A program made the position numbers and the translations under genes. Under the pieces are notes generated by a model, which saw only the letters and a program-made list of their open reading frames with translations, searched no databases and was not told the origin of the DNA. 64,000 nucleotides of DNA, from positions 603,800-667,799 of the forward strand of contig CAUYUJ010015948.1 of NCBI GenBank assembly GCA_963575745.1, read 5' to 3'. Every line of letters starts with the position of its first letter. Position 1 is the first letter of the stretch. The DNA comes from Prorocentrum cordatum. Its lineage: Eukaryota; Sar; Dinophyceae; Prorocentrales; Prorocentraceae. Shown here in pieces: positions 44,500 through 53,869 of the stretch.

Positions 44500-44885
44500 G
44501 GCCCCAAGAGGGCCTCGCCAAGGCCCTAACCAAGCTCTATCATGATAGAGCTGGGTTTGGGCCCTCTTGGAACCATCTTGGGGCCCTCTTGGGGCATTCC
44601 TGGAGCCCTCTTGGGCCCCTCCGAACCCCTGGGGGACCTTCGCGAGGCCGGGGGCGCCCCAGGACGGCCCCAAGAGGACGCCAGGAGGCGCCCAAGAGAT
44701 CCCAACACCAAGCGTTTTTTTGCCCTCTTGGGCCAAAAACGCTTGGTTTCGGGCCCTCTTGGGCCCCTCCTGGACCCCTCCTGGGAGCCGCTTGGAGCCG
44801 TCTTGGGGCCCTCTTGGACGTCGACGTCCAAGACGTCGACGTCGTCGCCGTCGTCACGACGTCGTCGTCGTCGACGTCGCCGACG
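44500..44885 (+). repeat. Repeat D copy 1 with three palindromes
   Basis: 44600-44832 is duplicated at 51240-51412. Palindromes are AGCTCTATCATGATAGAGCT at 44533-44552, CCAAGCGTTTTT (44708-44719) pairing with AAAAACGCTTGG (44735-44746), and CTTGGACGTCGACGTCCAAG at 44813-44832. Confidence 0.85.
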
Positions 44886-47424
44886 TTAAGCCCATGCTCT
44901 AGCCTCCTCGAATCGCAGCACATCGTCGATCAAGTCGCTGATCCAGTCCTGGGCGTTCCACATGTCGACCGTCTCCTCGAAGCGCTCGTCCATCTCCATC
45001 AAGCGCTTCTCGCGAGCCTCGATCGAGAGCTCCGCGCCGTCCAGGGCGAGCTCGTCGCGGGCTGCGCGCGCAGCTCTGCCGCGCCCGCCCTCCGAGTCGT
45101 CGCCGCTCGAGCTCTCCGAGCCGCTGCCCTCCTTGTCGCTGAGCTGGTCGTCGTCCTCCTCCGCGCCGCCCGCGCCCCTCGTCGGCGTGGCCAGCGACTT
45201 GCGGCTGCTGCTGGGCACCCCGCTCGCCGACTGGGCGCCCGGGGAGCGGTTGGAGCGCCGCCTGCGCCACGGGAGCGGCGACCTGCTCCTCTCCTGGCCG
45301 CGGCGGCCGCTGGGCGGACTCGGCGCCCGCGAGGCTGCCCGCCTGAGAGTCAGAGGGCGGCAGCCCAAGTCGATCCTCGCGTTGAATATGGCGTTCGCCT
45401 CGGCGGCGTCGAGGGCCCTCGTCTTGCCGCGGCCCGTGACCGACGCCCGCTGGCCGCTCGATCGCGCGGCCGAGCGCTTCCCAAGCGGCGCCGGGATCTT
45501 CCCCTCGCCATCCGTGAACGATTGGAGCATGTTGCCGAACTCGTCGACTTTTGCAGCCCCAGGCCGCGCGAGCCGAAAAGACTCGGGGCGTCGACGGGGC
45601 CGCGAGGCAATGGGGGAGGGCAGGATGACGGGGGCGAAGGGGATGGGGGGGAGGGGGCGAGGGGGGGGCGGGCGACAAGGGAGGGGGCGAGGGCGGGGGG
45701 GGGGGCGAGGGGGGCGATGAGGCGACGCCGTCGACGTCGCCGACGACGACGTGGTCGACGTCGACGCGGGCGACGTCGAGTCGACGACGTCGACGACGCA
45801 GAGGCGGGGGGGGGTCAGGGGGCGGGGGGGAGAGGGGTGAGGGAAAGGGGGCAAGCGACGCCCCTATGTCTTTTCAACTTTCGAGGTCCGTGGCGGCCTC
45901 GTCCTTCCAGCACCTCTCGGCCTCGACCGAGGGAACTCCGTTCTTCCTCATCTCCCGAATGAACCACTCGTAGTTCAACTCGAGGTCCCTGTCCTCGTTG
46001 CCCTGGTAGCCCTCGTTCGCGACGGCCCGCGCCGCCTCAGAGAACGCGCCGAACGAGCCAGTCTCCATGAACTCTCGCTCGAGCTTCTTCGCTCGCCCTG
46101 GGTCCCCGTCCTGCAACTCCGCCCAAGCCGCGCCGACCTGCAATGCGGGGCGCCCGACGGGCGCCGTCCACGGGGGCCGTCGGTGGAACTCGCGACGGGG
46201 TCGGGCGCCGCGCGAGGGGCGCGGCCCCGCGCGAAAGGCGCGACCATCTGTATCATCATCGTCGACGTCGTCATCGTCGCCGTCGTCGTCGCCGTCGCGC
46301 CGCGCCCCTCAAACGGCGCGCGGCCCCATTGCTCGCTCCGCGGAAGGCTTCAGAGGCGACATTCGCATGTGGGCGTCAAGCCCATTTCGGCGCAATCACC
46401 CAAGGCCCCGGTGCTATTTAAGGCCCTGGTGGCGACGTTTGCATGTGGGCGTCGCGCACGTTTCGGCGCGCGCCCCTCGCGCGCTTCGTGGCCTCGTAGG
46501 AAGCTCCACCTAGGGCCCAAGAAGCGACGTTCGCACGCGGGCGTCACGCGCGTTTCGGCACACCGCTCACACGTTTCGCGGCCCCATATGGGGGCTCCAC
46601 CTAAGGCCCCCAAAGCGACGTTCGCATGTGGGCGCCACGCCCGCTTCGGCACCCCCCTCACGCGCGTCGTGGCCCCATAGGGAGCTCAACCTAGGGCCCC
46701 CGCGGTGACGTTCGCACGTGGGCGTCGCGCGCGTTTCGGCACGCCCATCACGCGCTTCGTGGCCTCATAGGAAGCTTAGCCTAGGGCCCAAGGGCGACGT
46801 TCGCATGTGGGCGTCACGCGCGTTTCGGCACACCGCTCACACGTTTCGCGGCCCCATAGGGGGCCCCACCTGAGGCCCCGTAAGCAACGTTCGCATGTGG
46901 ACGCCAAGCCCGCTTCGGCACGCCCCTCACACGCTTCGTGGCTCCATAGGGAGCTCCACCGAAGGCCTCGCTGGCGACGTTGGCAAGTGGGCGTCGCGCA
47001 CGTTTCGGCGCATCCCTCACAAGTTTCGTGGCCCCAGACGCACGACGTGCAACGGCGCGCCGCGTTCGGGGCCTCTGGACCCCCCTGGAAACCCTGGGGG
47101 GAGGGGCTTCAAGAGGTCTCCAAGGCTTGGGGACCTCTTGAAGCCCCCTTCCCCCAGGCCATCTCGAGATATCTTGGAGCCCTGCAGATCCTGCGAAGCC
47201 CTTCCCAAAAACCATTCGGAACCCTCCAGATTTTGGCAACCGCTCATACACCCCAGCCAGACCTCAAGCTTGGTCTTCAGATTCCACACCGTGTCGCGGT
47301 TCCTGCGGCCGCAAGCCTGGTGGGCGAGGGTCTCGCGGTACTGGAGCTCCCCAGCCATGACAGCGTAGGGACAATATGGGCATGGACGCCTCTGCGTGCA
47401 CACCTTTCCGAGGGTCGCCGTCAT

Positions 47425-47472
<48 letters not shown>

Positions 47473-47920
47473 AGTCGACGACGACGACGACGACGACGAC
47501 GGCGGCGACGACGACGACGACGAAGACGACGACGACGACGACGACGACGACGTGGCCCCACCTTGTCCAAAGAAGAGGCCCCCTTGGCGCTCCTCGCGCC
47601 CGCCCGCGAGTGCTCTCGCAGCGCGTCCTCCTGAGGCGTTGCTTCTTGGCGGGCGGCGTCGGCGCCTTGCCGCGCCCCGAACCGCGGCTGCCACCGCGGC
47701 CGCGCCCCCCTCGGCCGCCGCCCGCGGAAGCAGCCGGACCGCCGCCGCCGCCGCCGCGGCCCTCGGAGCCCTTGGAGACGACCGAGCCGGCGGCAGAGGC
47801 AGCCCTGCCCATCTCGGCGCAGCGGCTCGCGGCGCCAGCGGGCCGAACGGCTGGGGAGCCGAAGCGGGTCCTGAGCCCGAAAGGCTGGGGGAAGTTGCAT
47901 CGCATCCAATCCCGCCAGCC
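44886..47920 (-). CDS. Four-exon gene Z, unnamed family with CCHC-like motif
   Basis: From ATG 47812, exons 47812-47562, 47389-47263, 46137-45879 and 45547-44886 join in frame with GT-AG sites to give 432 aa. The frame is open further up to an acceptor at 47921 at the end of element B. Exon 1 is RG/GG-rich with a basic AKKQRLRRTR stretch. Exon 2 has RPCPYCPYAVMAGELQYRET and LAHQACG, a C-X2-C-X16-H-X2-C pattern. Exon 3 has AWAELQDGDPGRAKKLEREF and NYEWFIREMRKNG. Exon 4 has DEFGNMLQSFTDGEGK, an SR/acidic middle and DELALDGAELSIEAREKRLM. The order fits an unnamed dinoflagellate family recalled from memory. Intron 2 contains a 90-bp array and intron 3 a GACGTC tract. Confidence 0.72.
46330..47038 (+). 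repeat. 90-bp tandem array in intron 2 of gene Z
   Basis: About eight units of 89-91 bp contain TTCGTGGCCCCATAGGGAGC, a GCGACGTTCGCATGTGGGCG block and CGTTTCGGCACACC. They share the core of the 77- and 88-bp arrays. The array runs on the strand opposite to the gene. Confidence 0.9.
47405..47560 (+). repeat. GTCGTC/GACGAC inverted microsatellite in intron 1 of gene Z
   Basis: GTCGTC repeats switch to GACGAC near 47474, so the two halves can fold back on each other. The tract fills most of intron 47561-47390. Confidence 0.85.
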
Positions 47921-48610
47921 CTGGGCGTAGGTGGTTTAGGGAGTTTCCTCTTACAACCCCCTTCTTCCCCTTCGGGGAGGGGTTTACCCCTCCCCCTACC
48001 CCCTTCCCCTGGACCTGGACGGGGCGCCCCGCGAGGTGTCAGAGACTCCGCTTTCGCTCAAGACAGATCCGCGATCGCCTCGGAGAGCCCAAGATGACCT
48101 CCAAGATGGCTCAAGATAGCCTAAGATGCCTCAAGATGGCTCCGACGATGCTCCAAGAGGCCCCAAAACCGCCCCACAACGGCTCAAAGAGGCCAAGAGG
48201 CCCCCATGAAACCCCCAGGAGCCTCCCAAGAGCACCCAGCATGAAGATCTTCAGTAAAGATCCCTCACTGAAGGCACCAATCATGCCCCCAAGAAGCCCC
48301 CAGGAGGCCCCCAAGAAGTCTCAGCGTGAAGATCTTCAGTGAAGATCTCCAATGAAGCCCCCAGGAAGCCCCCGAGCGGCTCCCAGAAAGCCCCCAAGAG
48401 GCTCCAAAGGGGCCCCAGCATAAAGATCCTCAGTGAAGATCTTCATTCAAGGCACCAGCACGCCCCCAGGAAGCCCCCAAGGGGCTCCCAAGAAGGGGCC
48501 AGCATGAAGATATTCAGTGAAGATCTTTCTTTAATGAAACTCCCCCCAAAAAAACCCAAGAGGCCCCCAAAACGCCCCAAGAGGCCCTCAAGAGGACCCA
48601 GCGGCCCCAA

Positions 48611-48642
<32 letters not shown>

Positions 48643-49130
48643 GAGGCACGCCCAAGGGCCCAAGAGCGGCAGACAAGTTGCAGAAAAACAAATGATTCTG
48701 GATCCTGGTTCATGCTGCTGTTTTGCCGTTATCGGGCGGGCCCCAAGACGGCCCAAGAGCTTCTCGGATCGGCCCGAGAGAGCCTCAAGATCCACCACCT
48801 TATCCTCCTACTCCAACCCTTTTTGAAACAAAAAATACAAAAGAAAACTTCAACAACTGTTTGTTTTCAAAATGCGTGCCTCCTCCTCCTCCTCCTCCTC
48901 CTCCTCCCCCTCCTCCTCCTCCTCCTCCTCCTCCTCCTATTCATCATCATTTTCCCAACTCCCTTATCCATCCATCCATCCATCCATCCAGCGTCCTCAT
49001 TCTCATCATCCCTCCTTCGTCGCTCGGTTCGGCTATCCCCCTCGTTGCTCCCGCATTTCCCTGGCCACCTCAACTCCCGCGGGCGTCGTTTCTGGATGGG
49101 CTGGTGGGGATGCGCGAAGTGTCAAGAATT
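47911..49130 (-). mobile_element. Element B copy 3
   Basis: Read on the minus strand it starts AATTCTTGACACTTCGCGC then CCCCACCAGCCCATCC and ends CGCCCAG/GGCTGGCGGGA. The interior has CATCC repeats, a CTC tract, an expanded CCCCAAGAGGC region with AAGATCTTCACTGAAGATC repeats, a poly-C of about 27 and the GGGGTAAACCCCTCC hairpin. Its right end abuts the open 5' frame of gene Z in phase. Confidence 0.7.
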
Positions 49131-49420
49131 GCAACTGGCCTGTGCGAAGAGGACAAAAAGGGGTGCTGCGAGGCGGGGGGGGTGGTGAGGGGAAGCGGGA
49201 AGGGATGATGAGGGAAGGAAGGGATGGGCCCCTCTGAACGCGCCTGGCCGTTGCAAGGGCACCTCGGGGTGGCGCGGCCGCCCTCGCGCGCGCCGGGCAT
49301 TATCGGGGGGGCGGCGCAGACTTTCGGGAATTTGTCGCGGGCGAAAAATGTGGCCAGGACACGGGCGGGAGCTATTTTTTCCTGGCGCGGCGGAACCTGA
49401 TTCTGTCGCCGCCACAAAAT
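49131..49420 (-). CDS. Possible 5' exon of gene Z
   Basis: On the minus strand a frame near 49415-49200 reads AATESGSAAPGKNSSRPCPG onward. If element B copy 3 is an intron, this could be the upstream exon of gene Z. There is no ATG in a good place, and the donor would be near 49126-49140. Weak. Confidence 0.2.
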
Positions 49421-50290
49421 ACGATTAGATATGTTTCGTGTAATGTAGATATGCCGACCTGTTTTTTAGATATGCCCACGCCTGGTTTAGATCTGTGTTT
49501 GCGCTGTTTAGATATGCGTTCGGGTGGTTTAGATATGTGCATGGGTGTTTTAGATATGTTGCTGCGCTGTTTAGATATGTTGTTGTGTATTTTAGATATG
49601 TGAATGGGTGGCTTAGATATGTTTTGCGTGAGTTAGAGATGTTGTCTGGTGGTTTAGATTTGTGATCGTTGTTTTTAAATATGGTTGTGCGCCGTTTAGA
49701 TATGTTTTCTTGTGTGATTTAGATATGTGGATTGGTTGTTTAGATCTGTTTTGCGTGATTTAGATATGTTGTCTGGCGGTTTAGATACGTGATCGTTGTT
49801 TTTAGATACGTTTGTGCGCGATTTAGATATGCAGTTGTGTATTTTAGATTTGTGGATGGGTTGTTTAGATATGTTTTGCGTGATTTAGATATATTGTCTG
49901 GTGGTTTAACTACGTGATCGTTGTTTTTAGATCTGTTTGTGCGCGGTTTAGATATGCTTTTGTGTATTTTAGATATGTGGATGGGTTGTTTAGATATATT
50001 TGCGTGATTTAGATACGTTTTCTGGTCGTTTAGATATGTGATCGGTTATTTTAGATCTGTGTGTGTATGTTTTAGATTTGATTTTTGTATATTTTAGATA
50101 TGTTGATGGGAGGTTTAGATATGCTTTCTATTGTTTAGATATGTTTTCGGCTGGTTTAGGTATGTGGTTGGTTGCTTTAGATATGTATCTGCGCGGTTTA
50201 GATGTGATGTTGTGCCATTTAGATATGCTCAGCGGTGTTATGGCTACGTTTTTGCACTGATTAGATATGTGTTTTGGTGGCTTTGATATG
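49421..50290 (+). repeat. TTTAGATATGT satellite, 21-bp unit with ~126-bp higher-order repeat
   Basis: About 40 copies of GNTTTAGATATGTNNTNGNG are spaced 20-22 bp apart. Inside, GATCGTTGTTTTTARAT recurs at 49664, 49791 and 49916, so six units form a higher-order repeat of about 126 bp. The segment is much more AT- and T-rich than the rest of the window. It is not coding. Confidence 0.92.
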
Positions 50291-50573
50291 TGATTTGGGC
50301 GGCTGTCTTAGGTGACTGTACGGTATATGGCAGCACGTTGGATTATTCACCAGGCTGGCAAACCCGCACACTCCTCAGTCGCCTCGGCGCGCGTGCCTGC
50401 CTCGAGGCCTGAAGAGCCTCCCACGAGCAGCCAGCCTAAACACATCAGAGCAGTCTAAGAGCAGCGTGCCTCCCTCAAGGCCTCATCCCGAGGGTGCCTG
50501 ACAAGCTGAGGTCTCCTCTGGGCCTCGCACCGAGGCCGGCGAGCTGGCGCCTCCTCGAAACCTCGGCAAGGTT
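50291..50573. other. Unique stretch, no gene seen
   Basis: Sequence between the satellite and the next candidate exon. A GCCTCNNNCCGAGG motif recurs loosely. Confidence 0.4.
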
Positions 50574-50740
50574 TCAGTCCGAGTCCGAGCTGGGAAAGTT
50601 AGGGTCTGGCAGGCCACGGTGTTGGTTGAGATCCTTCACCATTTTCTTGTACAGCCTGAACTCCTTCTTCGTCGCCTGCTTGGTCATCTTCTCGATCGCC
50701 CCGTCGCCGTGTTCGCGCAGCGAAGGCGATTCTTGTAGGC
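50574..50740 (-). CDS. Terminal exon fragment, unnamed
   Basis: The minus-strand frame reads EHGDGAIEKMTKQATKKEFR then LYKKMVKDLNQHRGLPDPNF and ends at TGA 50574-50576. Codons are G/C-ending and AAG-rich, as in the real exons here. The sequence upstream is open in another frame (KLELKAYKNRLR), so a splice or frameshift lies near 50715. The parent gene is not identified. Confidence 0.4.
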
Positions 50741-51081
50741 TTTGAGCTCGAGTTTCAAACCCGTGATCTACTCATCCCTGGCCGCGGGGCGCTTCTGCAG
50801 GAATTGAACCGTCGGCGCCACCGGCGCGCGAAGAAGTGCAAGGCAACTGGTGAGGTGCCGAGGTGAGCCAACTGAACTGCCTGGTCGCGAAAGCCTCCTT
50901 GAGCCGAAATGCAACGGACGATGCGTTTTGAACGTTTCGATGTTTTGACGCTTCGGGGTCCGAGGTTTCGTTCTGGACGTTTCGAGGCCACTTTAAAACG
51001 CATCGACAATTTGGGCCGACCGATCGATAACTAAGCTGATGATCGCCGTTTCGCGTCCTAGATGTTTTCTGGCTTGGGGGT

Positions 51082-51465
<384 letters not shown>

Positions 51466-51469
51466 GTTG

Positions 51470-51722
51470 AGGCCGATGCAGGCTGAGGCTGAGGCTGAGG
51501 CAGGCTGAGGCTGAGGCAGAGGCAGGCTGATGCTGAGGCAGGCTGAGGCTGAGGCTGAGGCTGATGCAGGCTGACGCTGAGGCAGGCTGAGGCTGAGGCC
51601 GAGACTGAAGGCAGACTGAGGCTGAGGCTGAAGCAGGCCGAGGCTGAGGCTGAGGCCGAGGCAGGCTGAGGCTGAGGCTGAGGCAGGCTGATGCTGAGGC
51701 AGGCTGAGGCGGTCGTCAGCCC
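51470..51722 (+). repeat. GAGGCTGAGGCAGGCTGA minisatellite
   Basis: GCTGAG hexamer-based repeats with regular GCAGGCTGA breaks over about 250 bp. Confidence 0.9.
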
Positions 51723-51782
51723 AGGGCGCCAGTTGATGCGCCTGCGCGCCGAGATGCGCGACGCACCCCCGTGTCATTTTCC

Positions 51783-53641
51783 TCAGGGGCCCAGCTGTTG
51801 ACGGCGCAGCGGCGCGAGGTCATCGCGATGATTGCCAAGATACGCTCCAACGGCAGCAAGCGAAGGATTCATCTGAGGGCGCGGCCAGCAGGCGGGTGAA
51901 GGCAGAGCCAGCTGTGCAAAAATGCTAAAGGCCGCAGCGGCCCCAACTGGGCCTTGTTCGCGTCGATGTCGCCGCGCGACTTGGAACGCCCTCCTGGGCG
52001 CCCCTCCCTCGTGCAGCGAATGCGGTGCGAGGGAGGGGCCTGCGGGGCGGGGGCAAAGCGGGCGCTGGTGCAGGAGCGCCGCCCAGGTCGTCGCCCCCCG
52101 ATGGGGCGACAGGGCCAGCAATCTCCTCTTGCAAAGGGGGTGGTCCAGCGGCCCCAGGCGCCGCGCCCGCGCTACCCTCCGCGCCGACGCCGACGATTGG
52201 GCCTGGGGGCGAGCGCTGCCCCGACTGCGCGTCGCGCGCGGCCAGGGCCACGCCAGCTGGCTGCGCTGGCGCGGAGTCGCGCGCCCGACGGCGAGAGGCG
52301 GGGGCATTTGCAATGGGAAGCGGCCCGCCGATATCATCATCTAGACCACCTCCTTCAATGGGGAGGGGGCCTTCCTGCAAATCCCCCAAGGGCAGATGGC
52401 GGGGCAGTTGCCCGCGCTTGCCAGCTTTCTCATTGAGCACCAGAGCGTATGCTTTATTACCGAGGCCAGGCTCAACTGGGATGCCCCTCAGTAAGCAATC
52501 GTAGAACTGCATGGGCTCCCCACTTGGTATGCTGCTCGTTAATTGCAAACATCTATCGATGATGCATAGATATTGATAGTAAGGCTTACACTTGACGGCC
52601 TCACTGCCGACCATGTCCCCGACGCCGGCCGAAGTGCGAACTATGGCGCGCTGGACGGGTCTCCAACCTCGCCCTTTTAAATGCAAGATTATAGCTGAGG
52701 TCGGGCATCTTGAATCCATGATCGGACACGGCTGCTGCGCGCGACTCCTGCCAGAAAGGATAGTCGCACCAGGCACCAACTCAGAAGGTCTTTCGTTGGC
52801 CCACTTATCGAGAGACCGATGCCAGTTGTTAAAATCCCACCAGCCCTCTGGGCGTAGGTGGTTTATGGAATTTCCTCTTCTAACCCCCTTCCCCCCCTTC
52901 GGTGAGGGGTTTATCCCTCCCCCATGCCCCCCCCCCCCTGGACCTGGGCGGGGCGCCCCGCGAGGTGTCAGAGGGCACGTGTTCGCTCCTCCTCCTACCC
53001 CAACCCTTTTGAACAAAAAGAAGCAGATTCTTCAAGCGCTATTTTTTCAAAGGGCGTACCTCCTCCTCCTCCTCCTCGTCCTCGCCCTCGCCCTCGCCCT
53101 CGTCCTCGTCCTCGCCCTCCTCCCCCCCCCTCCCCCCCCCCTCTTCCTCGCCCTAGTCATCATCATTTCCCCCGCTCCCTCATCCATGCATCCATTCATC
53201 CATCCAGCGCCCTCGTTCTCCTCATCCCTCCTTCGCTCGGTTCGGCTGTCCCCCTCTTTGCCCCCGCGCTTCCCTGGTCACCTCAACTCCCCTGGGCGCC
53301 GTTTCTGGATGGGCTGGTGGGGGCGCGCGAAGCGTCAAGAATTAGCTCGAGAAAAAGGCTTCACCCATGTGGCCTCTTGCTCGGACGCGACGTGCAGAGT
53401 GTCAGAATCAGGCTGATTCGGCGCCGCTGTCTCACTCAAGATGCAAAGCGCAAGCGGCGAGACCAGCTGCACATCATCCGCCGACTCGGCGGTCGGCATC
53501 ACGTGCGCCCTCGACTTCCCAGACGCTACCTGCAACAATTTGAAATGGACATCCCCCCCCCGCTCGATCTCCGAACCGTCTGCTCCGATCTGGAGCGGGG
53601 TGCGAAACGTAAAACTTCGCAGTCGCTGGGTTCGCAGACAT
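51783..53641 (-). CDS. Three-exon gene V interrupted by element B; frameshifted
   Basis: ATG 53641 opens MSANPATAKFYVSHPAPDRS. At the C9 run near 53550 the frame must shift to DVHFKLLQVASGKSRAHVMP and SEQEATW (exon end 53365). A phase-0 GT-AG intron, 53364-52846, removes element B copy 4. The next exon, 52845-52111, has GWWDFNNWHRSLDKW, CKPYYQYLCIIDRCLQL and MQFYDCLLRGIPVEPGLGNK, then an Ala/Pro-rich tail. A short intron (52110-52040) leads to SHRIRCTREGRPGGR and KAQLGPLRPLAFLHSWL. A one-base shift near 51870 gives MNPSLAAVGAYL and the stop at 51783. YYQ..., EPGLGNK and PLAFL-WL match an unnamed dinoflagellate family recalled from memory. The shifts may be decay or sequencing error. Confidence 0.6.
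52836..53364 (-). mobile_element. Element B copy 4, coincident with an intron
   Basis: TIR ends CCCACCAGCCC (inner edge near 53322) and GGGCTGGTGGGA (52835-52846) bound a CATCC/CTC-rich interior and the CCCTCCCC hairpin region. AATTCTTGACGCTTCGCGC precedes the left TIR as in copy 3. The predicted intron of gene V has its 3' splice site inside the right TIR (CAGAG/GGCTGG) and its 5' site 42 bp outside the left TIR. Confidence 0.7.
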
Positions 53642-53869
53642 GGCCAACCTACCCCCCTCCACCCAGACACCCGCCGAAGGAGGGCAGGGCGACGGCGGTT
53701 GAAAGGGGGGCGGGGGGGGGCGCGAGGGCGCCGGGGGAAGCGCGAGGGGTTGAGGACGGCGGAGGGTGAGAAGACCCCAAACGACCTTTGAACCCTCGAA
53801 ACCGAGCAAACAGCCAAACGCAAACCTGGCCCCCCCCCCCCCCCCCCCCCCCCCTCTCAAAACATGCAT

